Notes: generated from the sequence alone by a model not told the origin. Positions 15,707-24,467 are shown, numbered from the stretch's first letter. The stretch is 31,500 nt of DNA from JAENVU01 sp964544295 (GCA_964544295.1 CAZJBJ010000029.1:1-31500), one strand, 5' to 3'. Made by a program: numbers and translations.

Positions 15707-16567
15707 ATGAAGATCACCGACATCCTCGCCGCGGGCCCGACGTACAGCTTCGAGTTCTTCCCGCCCAAGACGCCCGCGGCTGCCGAGGCGCTCACGACGG
15801 CGATCGCCGAGTTCGAACCGCTCGGCCCGTCCTTCGCCTCGGTGACCTACGGCGCCGGGGGCGGGACCCGGGAGCTGACCCACGACATCGTCACCGGGCT
15901 GCACCGGGACACCAACGGCGTGCCGAGGGCGCATCTCACCTGTGTGTGTCACTCCCGGGCCGAGCTCGTCGACATCGCCACCCGGTATCGAGACGCCGGA
16001 ATCGAGAACATCCTGGCCCTCGGCGGTGATCCGCCCAAGGACTCGGATCTGCCCCCGGGCGAGTTGGACCACGCCATCGAGTTGGTGCGGCTCGTCCGCA
16101 AGGTCGGGGACTTCGCCATCGGTGTCGCCGCGTTCCCCGAGCCGCACCCGAAGTCGCCCGACCTGGCGTCCGATCGGGCCCGCACCGCGGAGAAACTGGC
16201 CGAGGCCGACTTCGCCATCACCCAGTTCTTCTTCGACGCCGACCACTACTTCCAGCTGGTGGGCGCGCTCCACGATCTCGGCGTGGACAAGCCGGTGATT
16301 CCGGGGATCATGCCGGCGACGGCGATCAGCAGCATCAAACGCATGACCGAACTCCAGGGTTCGGAGTTCCCGACCTGGCTCTCGGACAAGCTCCATGCCG
16401 TCGGCGACGACCCCGAAGCCGTCTTCGCGGTAGGTGTGGAGGAGGCGACGAAGCTGTCGCAGCAGTTGCTCGAGGGCGGCGCGCCCGGATTGCACTTCAT
16501 CACGCTGAACCGCTCGCGCGCGACGCGGCTGATCTACGAGAACCTGGGGCTCACGCCGACGACGTGA
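15707..16567 (+). CDS. metF: 5,10-methylenetetrahydrofolate reductase
   Basis: A 286-residue TIM-barrel flavoenzyme that reduces 5,10-methylene-THF to 5-methyl-THF for methionine synthesis. The N-terminal SFEFFPPKTPAA contains the catalytic Glu of the family. FASVTYGAGGGTR, HLTCVCHSRAEL, NILALGGDPP and DFAITQFFFDADHYF are the standard FAD and folate blocks, and VIPGIMP and PGLHFITLNRSRAT close the barrel. Length matches bacterial MetF, and there is no C-terminal regulatory domain as in eukaryotic MTHFR. The cofactor (NADH or ferredoxin) cannot be told from this. It ends 9 bp before the stop of the convergent TetR gene. Confidence 0.95.
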   Translation: MKITDILAAGPTYSFEFFPPKTPAAAEALTTAIAEFEPLGPSFASVTYGAGGGTRELTHDIVTGLHRDTNGVPRAHLTCVCHSRAELVDIATRYRDAGIENILALGGDPPKDSDLPPGELDHAIELVRLVRKVGDFAIGVAAFPEPHPKSPDLASDRARTAEKLAEADFAITQFFFDADHYFQLVGALHDLGVDKPVIPGIMPATAISSIKRMTELQGSEFPTWLSDKLHAVGDDPEAVFAVGVEEATKLSQQLLEGGAPGLHFITLNRSRATRLIYENLGLTPTT

Positions 16568-16576
16568 TCGCGTGCC

Positions 16577-17158
16577 TCACTCTCGGTGGAGCAGCCTGAG
16601 TGCCATCTCGGCCCACGCGGCGATGGCACGCTCGTCGGACACTCCTGCGGGCGCGTCGCCGAAGGTCCACGCACTGCGTCGAAGGTTCACCAGTCCGCCG
16701 AGGAGGATGACCGAGAGTGCTTCGGCGTCCGCTTCGGGAGAGAGTCCGCGATCGACGAGGTAGGCGCTGGTCATGGCGTAGCCGGTTTCGCTGATTCCCT
16801 GTCGCATCTGTGCCACGAGGTCGGGCAATCGGTGGCCTTCCTTTTCGATGACCTTGCTGATCATCTCCTCTCGAGTGAGGCGGCTGAGCACCCACCGCGC
16901 CAGGACCATGAGTTCGCTACGCAGGTCGGGGAGTTCGGTGAAACCCTCAAGGCCGTCCTGGCGGTCGAGCGTGTCGATGTGGTGTTGCATCGCCTGGATC
17001 AACAGGTCGTGCTTCGACGCGAAGTGCTTGTACAGGGTGCCGCCGCGTCGGGCGAACCCCGCGGCGAGTTCGATGTCGCCCACCGTGACGTCGGCGAAGC
17101 CCCGCTGACCGATCAACTCGACGCCGGCTCGCATGAGTGAGAGCCTGGCGCCAGTCAT
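16577..17158 (-). CDS. TetR family transcriptional regulator
   Basis: A 193-residue repressor-type protein. The N-terminal helix-turn-helix covers about residues 8-52, with GQRGFADVTVGDIELAAG and RGGTLYKHFASKHDLL typical of TetR; the C-terminal ligand and dimer domain is divergent, as usual. The start codon lies inside a perfect 38-bp palindrome that also covers a TATAGT -10 box, so the protein very likely represses itself. The same palindrome precedes the divergent NAD-dependent epimerase, the natural second target. The ligand is unknown. It converges on metF with a 9-bp gap. Confidence 0.92.
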   Translation of the reverse strand: MTGARLSLMRAGVELIGQRGFADVTVGDIELAAGFARRGGTLYKHFASKHDLLIQAMQHHIDTLDRQDGLEGFTELPDLRSELMVLARWVLSRLTREEMISKVIEKEGHRLPDLVAQMRQGISETGYAMTSAYLVDRGLSPEADAEALSVILLGGLVNLRRSAWTFGDAPAGVSDERAIAAWAEMALRLLHRE

Positions 17159-17190
17159 CGCACGATGACTATAGTCATCGTGCGATGACT
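17153..17190. promoter_or_regulatory. 38-bp perfect palindrome: tandem TetR operator with divergent -10 boxes
   Basis: Bases 17153-17190 are a perfect palindrome centred between 17171 and 17172. It is built from two copies of the 18-bp near-palindrome AGTCATCGnnCGATGACT (17153-17170 and 17173-17190), repeated with a 20-bp period. The centre reads CTATAG, giving a TATAGT -10 box on both strands (17170-17175 plus; 17168-17173 minus). Two repressor dimers on one site, blocking both promoters, is the obvious inference. Confidence 0.8.
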
Positions 17191-17219
17191 TCCGGCGACT
17201 TCTCGATCGGCGCGATGCA

Positions 17220-18140
17220 ATGGATGTGTTCGTAACCGGCGGTACCGGGGCAATCGGGCGCGAGGCGGTGAAGGCGCTCGTCGCAGATGGCCATACCGTC
17301 AGTGCCCTCGCCCGCTCGGATCAGAAGGCTCGATGGCTGCTCGACCATGGAGCCGAACCCGTCCGAGTCTCACTCTTCGACGAGGATGGTCTGGCGATCG
17401 CGTTCGGCGGACAGCAGGCAGTCGCGAACCTCGCGTTCGCGCTGCCGACAACCAGCCAGTTCGTCTTCCCGTGGGCGTGGCGGCGCAACAGTCGTGTCCG
17501 GGTCGAGGGATCTCGGGCGGTGGCAAACGCCGCGACGAGGGCCGGCGTCGAAGTCCTGGTGCAGGAATCGGTCGCCATGGTCTACCCCGATCGCGGCACG
17601 GCATGGATCAGCGAAGACACGCCACCCGACCGGTTCCCGATCGCGGAGGCGAACCTGGCTGCCGAGGAGAACGCGGCGCGGTTCACGGCGGCTGGTGGGG
17701 CCGGTGTCGTGCTCCGCTTCGGTTGGTTCTACGGACCGGGTGCCCGGCACGCGGAGGAGTTCTTCGCCCTGGCCCGTCACGGACTCTGCGTGTCGATGGG
17801 CCCCGACGACAGTTACGTGTCGTCGATTCACGTCGCCGATGGCGGTCGCGCGGTCGTCGCCGCGCTGGATGCGCCGCCAGGCATCTACAACGTCGTCGAC
17901 GACATGCCAATGACCAAACGCGAGTACGCCGACGCTTTGGCGAACGCGGCGGGTAGACCAGCCCGTGTGCGGGTCCCGGGTCGAGGTGCACGGCTCCTCG
18001 GCGACAAGACGCTCGGACTCCGCCGCTCGTTGCGGGTCAGCAACCAATGCTTCCGTGAGGCCACCGGCTGGTCGCCCGCCTATCCGTCTGCTGCCGAGGG
18101 CTGGCTCGCGACGGCAGCCACTCTCAACCGGAACGGCTGA
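17220..18140 (+). CDS. NAD(P)-dependent epimerase/dehydratase (extended/atypical SDR)
   Basis: A 306-residue Rossmann protein starting MDVFVTGGTGAIGREAV, a classic TGGTGxIG dinucleotide-binding loop, with VSALARSDQKARWL as the second strand. Further landmarks are VLVQESVAMVYPD (active-site Ser region), VVLRFGWFYGPGARH (substrate segment) and YNVVDDMPMTKREYADALA near the C-terminus. The usual YxxxK is not obvious: the expected position reads RFPIAEANLAAEENA, where the tyrosine is replaced. An atypical SDR that binds NAD(P) without classical catalysis, or that reduces an unusual substrate, is therefore possible. It diverges from the TetR gene, whose operator covers its promoter, so induction by a TetR ligand is likely. 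No ribosome binding site is evident. Its 3' end overlaps the convergent GGDEF-EAL gene by 17 bp. Confidence 0.87.
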   Translation: MDVFVTGGTGAIGREAVKALVADGHTVSALARSDQKARWLLDHGAEPVRVSLFDEDGLAIAFGGQQAVANLAFALPTTSQFVFPWAWRRNSRVRVEGSRAVANAATRAGVEVLVQESVAMVYPDRGTAWISEDTPPDRFPIAEANLAAEENAARFTAAGGAGVVLRFGWFYGPGARHAEEFFALARHGLCVSMGPDDSYVSSIHVADGGRAVVAALDAPPGIYNVVDDMPMTKREYADALANAAGRPARVRVPGRGARLLGDKTLGLRRSLRVSNQCFREATGWSPAYPSAAEGWLATAATLNRNG

Positions 18141-20430
18141 CGGAGTACCCGGCCGGGGCCGGGGGCACGGGCGGCGCCGCGGGCTCGTCGCGCCCCATCC
18201 ACTCGGTCCCGATCAGCTGATCGATCGGGACCGGCCGAGCGAAGAGGAAGCCCTGGCCGTCGTCGACACCGAGTGCGGTCAAACGCGCGCGTTGCTCGTC
18301 CGTCTCGATACCCTCGGCGACGGAGCGAAGCGACAGGCCGCGAGCGAGACCGAGAATTCCCGTGAGCAAGGCATCACGTTCCCTCTCGGGCACCGCGTCA
18401 CCGCTGACGAAGCCGCGGTCGATCTTGAGGATGTCGATCGGGAGCGTCCGCAAGTACGCGATCGACGTGTAGCCGGTACCGAAGTCGTCGATCGCGATGC
18501 GGATCCCGAGGTTGTGGAGTTCATGAAGGCGGTCGATCGCGCCGCGATTGTCGAGCAGCACACCTTCGGTGACCTCGACGACGAGTGCCGTCGGTTCGAT
18601 CCCGGCCCGGGCGATCGCCGCGGCGAACTCGTCGACGAGATGATCGTTGCGCAGCTGGTGCACCGACACATTGATGTGGATCGGGACGGGCCGCCCCGCC
18701 TCCTGGGACAGGCGCGCCGCGTCCTCGCAGGCCTGCCGGATCACCCAGCTGCCGATCGGGATGATCTGGCCGTTGGCCTCCGCGAGCGGCAGGAAGTCGT
18801 TCGGCGGGATGAGCCCGCGCTCCGGATGCTGCCAGCGCACCAGGGCCTCGAATCCGTCGATCGTTCCGTCCGTGAGGGTGACGGTCGGCTGATAGTGGAG
18901 CACGAACTGTTCGTCGCGAATCGCCTGTTCCAGATCGGCGACGAGATCCAGGTTCCGTCGGCCCGCGTCGGCCACGTTCTCGTCGTAGAGGCACCAGCGG
19001 GATCGACCGCTCGACTTCGCGTCGTACATGGCCATGTCCGCATGGCGGAACACTTCGCCGACCGGCGCGCCGACAGCCGCGACTGCGACACCGATGCTGA
19101 GGCGCGGGTAGAGGCGCGAGTCATCGATGCGGACCTCGGTAGGCAGATGGTCGATGATGCGCGCAGCCAGACGGGTGGCGGATGCGACATCGGACTCGAC
19201 GAGGATCGCGAACTCGTCGCCGCCGAGTCGCGCGACCGTCTCGCCCGCGCGGGTGCACTGGAGGAGTCGGGACGCGACGACCTGGAGGAGTTCGTCGCCC
19301 GCCGCATGGCCGAGCCCGTCGTTGACGGCCTTGAACTCGTCGAGGTCGGCGAGCAGCAAGCAGACGCTCTGCTGGGAGCGTCGACTCGCCGCCAGTGCGT
19401 GTTCCAGGCGGTTCGTGAACAGCGCGCGGTTGGGAAGCCCCGTCAATGAGTCATGGAACGCCTGATGGGCGAGCTGATCCTGCAGGACGCGCTGCTCGGT
19501 GACGTCGGTCCACATCCAGGCATGGTCGGGGCCGTCGGCCAGGAGCGAGCCAACCCCCTCGACCACGCGCGGCTCGTCACCGTCGGCGAGTGCGAACTCG
19601 AGCCGAACCGATTGACCGGAGCGGTGGAGGTCGGCGACCGCCTCCCGCCACCGTGACTCGGACGCGGGGTCCAGGAGGTCCGCAATGTCGGTCTGGGGGC
19701 TCGCCTCGGGAAAGATCGACGCCCAGTTCGGGCTGAAGAACGTCACCGTACCGGCGTCGTCCGCCGCCGAGATCACGCTCGTTGCACTCTCGACCAGGGA
19801 GCGGAACCGCGCCTCGAAGTCCTCTCGCACCCGCCGGTCGTGGCCCCGGCGACGGATTCGGTTGACGATCAGGACCAGACCGATCGACACTGCGAGTTCG
19901 CCGCCGACTAGCAGCCAGGTGAGGCGATCCCCGCGGCTACTCGCTTCGACACCGTCTGCCTCGAACGCCGCGTTCGTCCGTGCGAGCTGTTCCTCGAGGA
20001 GCGGGAATGCCTTGTCGACGACGTTCCGGTCGATGACCCTCGCTCGCGCGAGGTCGCCGGCCTCGAGTGCGTCGAGCTCACGCTGCAGCGCGTCGGTATA
20101 CCGACCCGCCTGATAGCGCAGCTCGAGCGCGTCGTCGATCGCGAGCGCCGGGAGAAGACGGCCCACCTTCCGGGTCAGCGCACGCGCACCGTCACGGATC
20201 TCCGGTCGTAGCTCGCCGAGGTCCTCGCCGGCGATTGCCCTCCACTCGAGTCCGTCGAGCGCGTGCGCCTCCGCGACCAGTTCGCCGACTGCGAACTGCC
20301 GGCGGTCGCTCTCCTGTTCGGCGGCGCGCAGGCTGCGGATGGCCCACAGACTCCCGACGACCGAGCCCACCAGCAGGATCATCAAGAGCGGCGCGATAAA
20401 CCGCGCGCTCCCTCGAGTCGTGGTTGCCAT
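18124..20430 (-). CDS. Membrane-bound GGDEF-EAL protein (cyclic-di-GMP synthase/phosphodiesterase)
   Basis: A 768-residue inner-membrane signalling protein. Segments at about 11-33 and 171-190 flank a helical extracytoplasmic sensor region (35-168), followed by a PAS-like domain (205-313), GGDEF (about 325-485) and EAL (about 492-745). GGDEF is intact (403-407 in RLGGDEFAIL). The inhibitory I-site is RAGE rather than RxxD, so product inhibition may be weak. EAL residues are intact: EALVRW (528-), NVSVHQLR, VTEGVLLD, IDDFGTGYTS, LKIDRGFV and EGIET, so both making and breaking c-di-GMP are possible. The sensor motif ALDGLEWRAIAGEDL (57-71) resembles the one in the kinase at 24647-26785. The start ATG has GTGAG nearby. 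It diverges from the FIST gene. Confidence 0.93.
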   Translation of the reverse strand: MATTTRGSARFIAPLLMILLVGSVVGSLWAIRSLRAAEQESDRRQFAVGELVAEAHALDGLEWRAIAGEDLGELRPEIRDGARALTRKVGRLLPALAIDDALELRYQAGRYTDALQRELDALEAGDLARARVIDRNVVDKAFPLLEEQLARTNAAFEADGVEASSRGDRLTWLLVGGELAVSIGLVLIVNRIRRRGHDRRVREDFEARFRSLVESATSVISAADDAGTVTFFSPNWASIFPEASPQTDIADLLDPASESRWREAVADLHRSGQSVRLEFALADGDEPRVVEGVGSLLADGPDHAWMWTDVTEQRVLQDQLAHQAFHDSLTGLPNRALFTNRLEHALAASRRSQQSVCLLLADLDEFKAVNDGLGHAAGDELLQVVASRLLQCTRAGETVARLGGDEFAILVESDVASATRLAARIIDHLPTEVRIDDSRLYPRLSIGVAVAAVGAPVGEVFRHADMAMYDAKSSGRSRWCLYDENVADAGRRNLDLVADLEQAIRDEQFVLHYQPTVTLTDGTIDGFEALVRWQHPERGLIPPNDFLPLAEANGQIIPIGSWVIRQACEDAARLSQEAGRPVPIHINVSVHQLRNDHLVDEFAAAIARAGIEPTALVVEVTEGVLLDNRGAIDRLHELHNLGIRIAIDDFGTGYTSIAYLRTLPIDILKIDRGFVSGDAVPERERDALLTGILGLARGLSLRSVAEGIETDEQRARLTALGVDDGQGFLFARPVPIDQLIGTEWMGRDEPAAPPVPPAPAGYSVSRSG

Positions 20431-20577
20431 ATCTCACTGCTATCGGTTGGCTTCATCGTCGGCTTGAGCCGGCTCTCTCCGTGCCCGGCGCCCCGAAATT
20501 TCAGATGAGTTCTCAAGCTCAGGCGGCAGACGCCGAAAATTCCGCGAGTAGCACTTTCTGGAGTTTGGGGCGGTCAG

Positions 20578-21711
20578 ATGCAGATCACGACGTTGGAATG
20601 GTGCCGGGCAGAGGGCTGGTCGAAACCGCTCGGCGAGTTGGACTCCCCGAACACGTTGGTGCTGGCCTTCGGCGATCGCGCGGTCGAACTCGACAGCGGG
20701 CCGCTCGCCGAGCTGGCCGCCGCGAACCCGAGCTCCGTCGTCGTCGGGTGTTCGACGGCCGGCCAGATCACCGGGCGATCGCTGCGAGACGGCGCAATCG
20801 TCGCGGCCATCGCCCGGTTTGACGACGTCCGGCTCGCGCTCGCGACCCGAGACGTCCGCTCCGATGGAGACTCACGCACTGCCGGGGCCCAGCTCGGCGC
20901 CCAACTCAAGTCCGAAGATCTGCGCGCGGTCTTCGTGCTTTCCGACGGGCTCCTCGTGAACGGGACCGAACTCGTCCGGGGACTCGTGAGCGAGGTCGGA
21001 CCCGACGTGCAGGTCACGGGGGGACTGGCCGGAGACGGAGACGCCTTCGACCACACCTGGGTCTTCGACGGCGTCGACCGATCGACCGGTCGAATCGTCG
21101 CGGTCGGTATGTACGGTGACCGGCTCCGCCTGGGGTCCGGTTCCGGCGGAGGGTGGGGGATATTCGGCCCCGATCGCATTGTGACGCGATCGGTGGGCAA
21201 CGTCCTGTACGAGCTCGACGGCAAGCCCGCGCTGGAGCTGTACAAGGAGTATCTAGGTGATCTCGCGGTCGGGTTCCCGGCGAGCGCGCTGCTGTTTCCG
21301 CTCGCGGTCCGACCGGACGCGGACGGCGAGGCGGTCGTGCGGACGGTGCTCGCAGTCGATGAGGCTGACCAATCGATGACGTTCGCCGGCGACATTCCCC
21401 AGGGTTGGCGGGCGCGGCTGATGCGCTCGAGTGCCGATCGGCTGGTCGACGGGGCGATCGCGGCCGCGACCGCGAGCCGTGTCGGCGTCTCTGACGCAAG
21501 TCCGGTCCTCGGGATCGCGATCTCCTGCGTCGGCCGACGACTCGTACTCGGCGCCCGGGCCGAGGAAGAGATCGACGCCACGCTCGATGCACTGCCCGAC
21601 GGCTCGGCGCTCGTCGGCTTCTACTCCTACGGCGAGATCGCGCCTGGATTGGGTGGTGCGTGTGATCTGCACAACCAGACGATGACGATGACGACCCTCT
21701 TCGAGGTCTAA
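20578..21711 (+). CDS. FIST domain sensory protein
   Basis: A 377-residue soluble protein with FIST N (about 20-220) and FIST C (about 225-365) domains. FIST (F-box and intracellular signal transduction) domains are thought to bind small ligands such as amino acids. Landmarks are NTLVLAFGD, SSVVVGCSTAGQI, AVFVLSDGLLVNGTELVRGL, VQVTGGLAGDGD, YELDGKPALELYKEYLG and the C-terminal GSALVGFYSYGEIAP. These follow the family pattern well. It has no membrane or output domain, so it should pass a signal to a partner. The next gene, a hybrid histidine kinase, starts 4 bp after its stop, the usual FIST-kinase pairing. A GGGGCGG stretch lies just before the ATG. Confidence 0.92.
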   Translation: MQITTLEWCRAEGWSKPLGELDSPNTLVLAFGDRAVELDSGPLAELAAANPSSVVVGCSTAGQITGRSLRDGAIVAAIARFDDVRLALATRDVRSDGDSRTAGAQLGAQLKSEDLRAVFVLSDGLLVNGTELVRGLVSEVGPDVQVTGGLAGDGDAFDHTWVFDGVDRSTGRIVAVGMYGDRLRLGSGSGGGWGIFGPDRIVTRSVGNVLYELDGKPALELYKEYLGDLAVGFPASALLFPLAVRPDADGEAVVRTVLAVDEADQSMTFAGDIPQGWRARLMRSSADRLVDGAIAAATASRVGVSDASPVLGIAISCVGRRLVLGARAEEEIDATLDALPDGSALVGFYSYGEIAPGLGGACDLHNQTMTMTTLFEV

Positions 21712-21715
21712 CGCC

Positions 21716-24310
21716 GTGGTCGAGACCCGCGACGCCAAGAGTCACCGGCTGGTCGCCCGGCTGATGAAGCGGTGCGGCATCGACGATGCGGCGCTACCGA
21801 GCGACGAGGCCTGGCAGCAGTTCCTGCGTTCGACCACCGATCTGCTCGACGACCTCGAACAAGATCGATATCTCCTCGAACGGTCCTTGGAGGCATCGTC
21901 ACAGGAGATGATGACGCTCAACGAGCATCTGCGCGAGTCGGCCGATCGCCTCGCGGCCGAGCGCGAGGAGCTTCGTGAGGCCAACTCACTGTTGGCGGCG
22001 ACGTTGGAGTCGACCGAGGACGGGATTCTCGTCGTCGCGGCGGACGGCCGAATCACGAACTTCAACCGGCGCTTCGTCGAGATGTGGAACCTACCCAGCG
22101 AGGTCGTCGAGAGACGCGACCGAGTCGAGTTCGGTGACCACGTCGCGCACCAACTGTGCGACCCGGACGGATTCCGCAGAGCGCTCGAGACGCTGTACTC
22201 GGATCCTTCGTTGGTGCGTCACGACGTCCTCGAGTTCGCCGATGGACGGGTCTACGAACGCCACTCGCGCCCACAGCAGATCGGGAACGAGATCGTCGGT
22301 CGGGTGCTCTACTTCCGGGATGTCACCGTCTCCCGGCAGCTCCAGGCCGATCTGGACGCGGCGGCGATCGAACTCCAGCGGGTTCTCGACTGCGCTCCGG
22401 ACGCGCTGTCGACTCTGGATGTCGCGACCTTCGAGATGGTGCTCCTCAACCGACCGGATCTGCTCGGCCACGATCCGGATGGCATCACGGGGATGTTGTC
22501 GCTCGAGGATCTCGTTCACCCCGACGATGTCGCGTCCGTCGCGGACTGGTGGTTCAACGAGGTGATCGCCGCCGGCGCCATCGGCAGCTTCGACCACGAG
22601 ATGCGGCTTCGGCGCGCGGACGGCCTCTACGTGTGGGTGAGTGTCCGACTCAGCCCGCTCACCTTCGACGACGGCGGGAGCCCGGCCACGTTGTTGGCTG
22701 CCATCACCGACGTCAACGACCGCCATCGTGCCGAACACGCCCGGGCCGAGTCCGAACGCCATCTCCGCGCGGTCCTCGACGCCTCGCCGGACGTGGTGGG
22801 CTTCCTCGATCTCGCAGATCTCAGATTGGAGTTCGTCAACGCATCGGAGTTCCTGGGATACCCGACCGACCAGTTGCGGAATCTCACCAACGACGCGCCC
22901 CGCGATTTCGTGCATCCCGACGACGTCGAGAACCTGGCCCAGCTCCTCGCCGGGGACTTCGACGCCCGGAGCAACCAGGGCGTCGAGTTCCGTTGCCGGC
23001 ACGCCAACGGCGGGTGGGAATGGATCCGCATCCGCCATTCGGTGGCTGCGTACGACACCATCGGGGAGCCGACCCGAATCCTGCTCACTCTCACGATGAT
23101 CGGCGACGAGATTCACGCCCGGGAACAGCATGATCGGCTCCGCACCCAGCTGGAGCAGTCACAACGACTCCAGGCGGTCGGCCAGCTCGCCGGCGGTGTC
23201 GCTCACGATTTCAACAATCTGTTGTCAGCGATTCTCGGATTCGCAGAGTTGCTCGAGGATGCGGTGCCGGATGAGCAAGCACGAAGTGATCTGCGCGAGG
23301 TCCAGGATGCCGCCCAACGTGGAGCCGAGCTCACACGTCGGCTCCTCATGTTCTCCCGGGGGGAGGCCGCCGTCGGCACGGCGTGCAATATCGGCGAGGT
23401 CTTGACCGGGATGCACGGACTGCTCTCTCGGACCATCGGCGAGTACATCGAACTGGGCTTGCAGGTCGAGGACGCTCCGTCCGTGGTCGCGGACGCGACG
23501 GGGATCGAACAGATTCTGATGAACCTCGTGGTCAACGCGCGAGACTCGATCGACGGACCGGGGCGCATTGATGTGACCACCGAGGTGCGTTGCATCGGCG
23601 ACTGCGAGGGCTCGACGGTCGTCCATGAGGACCTGGCCGCCGGGTCCTACGTCGTCCTCACCGTGCAGGACTCGGGATCGGGGATGGACGCGGCGACGGT
23701 GCAGCGGGCGTTCGAGCCCTTCTTCACGACGAAGGCCTCAGCCCGCGGTACCGGTCTGGGGTTGGCCACGGTCTACGGCATCGTCCGTCGCTTCGCCGGG
23801 CACGTCGAGATCGAGAGTGAGGTCGGGCTCGGTACGACCGTGAGGGTGTATCTCCCGGTTGCGAGTGCGACGCCGACGCCGCCGGTGCCGGATCCTTCCG
23901 TGGTCGACGACGTGTCAACGCTGCACTCGATCGAGGCACGAATCCTGCTGGTCGAGGACGAGTCGGCGGTCCGATCCGCCACTCGCAGAATCCTCGAGCG
24001 CGCCGGCTACGAAGTGACCGAAGCCCCGAATGGTTCGGTGGCGCTGGCGGCCGCAGCCGGCGCCCACTTCGATCTGCTGCTGACCGACGTCGTGATGCCG
24101 GGAGAGATGAGTGGACAGGCGACTGCGGACGCGATCCGAGAGATCGGGGCTTGTGATCACGTTCTCTACATGAGTGGATACGCCCCGGAGGCCGTCGCCA
24201 ATCAGGGTTTCATCGAACCGGGGGTTCCGCTCCTCGAGAAGCCGGTCTCCGCCGACCACCTGCTCGCGACGATCGAACGGGTGCTGGTATCGGAGCCCAT
24301 GCGGCGGTGA
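21716..24310 (+). CDS. Hybrid sensor histidine kinase, three PAS domains and receiver
   Basis: An 864-residue cytoplasmic kinase with no membrane segment. After a helical/coiled-coil N-terminus (about 40-90) come three PAS-type domains (about 92-205, 219-335 and 346-465). The HisKA phosphorylation site is His497 in GGVAHDFNN and the HATPase N box is NLVVNARDS. The G1/F/G2 boxes are DSGSGM, FEPFFTTK and GTGLGLATVYGIV. A C-terminal receiver follows (about 741-860) with LLVEDES and phospho-acceptor Asp791 (LLLTDVVMPG). This is the CckA-like hybrid architecture. The GTG start lies 4 bp after the FIST stop, so it probably reads the FIST signal. Its receiver end (SGYAPEAV, EPGVPLLEKPVS) is very close to that of the kinase at 24647-26785. 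Confidence 0.93.
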   Translation: MVETRDAKSHRLVARLMKRCGIDDAALPSDEAWQQFLRSTTDLLDDLEQDRYLLERSLEASSQEMMTLNEHLRESADRLAAEREELREANSLLAATLESTEDGILVVAADGRITNFNRRFVEMWNLPSEVVERRDRVEFGDHVAHQLCDPDGFRRALETLYSDPSLVRHDVLEFADGRVYERHSRPQQIGNEIVGRVLYFRDVTVSRQLQADLDAAAIELQRVLDCAPDALSTLDVATFEMVLLNRPDLLGHDPDGITGMLSLEDLVHPDDVASVADWWFNEVIAAGAIGSFDHEMRLRRADGLYVWVSVRLSPLTFDDGGSPATLLAAITDVNDRHRAEHARAESERHLRAVLDASPDVVGFLDLADLRLEFVNASEFLGYPTDQLRNLTNDAPRDFVHPDDVENLAQLLAGDFDARSNQGVEFRCRHANGGWEWIRIRHSVAAYDTIGEPTRILLTLTMIGDEIHAREQHDRLRTQLEQSQRLQAVGQLAGGVAHDFNNLLSAILGFAELLEDAVPDEQARSDLREVQDAAQRGAELTRRLLMFSRGEAAVGTACNIGEVLTGMHGLLSRTIGEYIELGLQVEDAPSVVADATGIEQILMNLVVNARDSIDGPGRIDVTTEVRCIGDCEGSTVVHEDLAAGSYVVLTVQDSGSGMDAATVQRAFEPFFTTKASARGTGLGLATVYGIVRRFAGHVEIESEVGLGTTVRVYLPVASATPTPPVPDPSVVDDVSTLHSIEARILLVEDESAVRSATRRILERAGYEVTEAPNGSVALAAAAGAHFDLLLTDVVMPGEMSGQATADAIREIGACDHVLYMSGYAPEAVANQGFIEPGVPLLEKPVSADHLLATIERVLVSEPMRR

Positions 24311-24339
24311 CGTCCTGTTGCCGGTCGCTCCGAGCGGCC

Positions 24340-24365
24340 GGCCCGGACCCTGGTGGGCCCGGGCC
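24340..24365. terminator. GC-rich hairpin after the FIST-linked kinase
   Basis: GGCCCGG (24340-24346) pairs with CCGGGCC (24359-24365), and ACC/GGT pairs inside the loop. It lies 30 bp after the kinase stop and 18 bp beyond the 3' end of the convergent tRNA, so it could end transcripts from both sides. There is no T-run. Confidence 0.4.
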
Positions 24366-24382
24366 GACGCTCGGTCTCTGAG

Positions 24383-24467
24383 CGGAGGGGGTGGGATTTG
24401 AACCCACGGTGACTTGCGCCACAATGGTTTTCGAGACCATCCGATTCGGCCGCTCTCGCACCCCTCC
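24383..24467 (-). tRNA. tRNA-Ser (anticodon CGA)
   Basis: An 85-nt minus-strand tRNA. The 7-bp acceptor stem GGAGGGG/CCCCTCC (24461-24467 with 24384-24390) and discriminator G at 24383 are complete. The anticodon loop CTCGAAA sits on the stem ATGGT/ACCAT, giving anticodon CGA (24431-24433), which reads UCG serine codons. The T arm is GTGGG-TTCAAAT-CCCAC. The long variable arm expected for tRNA-Ser is present (TTGTGGCGCAAGTCACC region). The 3' CCA is not encoded. A candidate promoter lies about 45 bp upstream. Confidence 0.96.
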
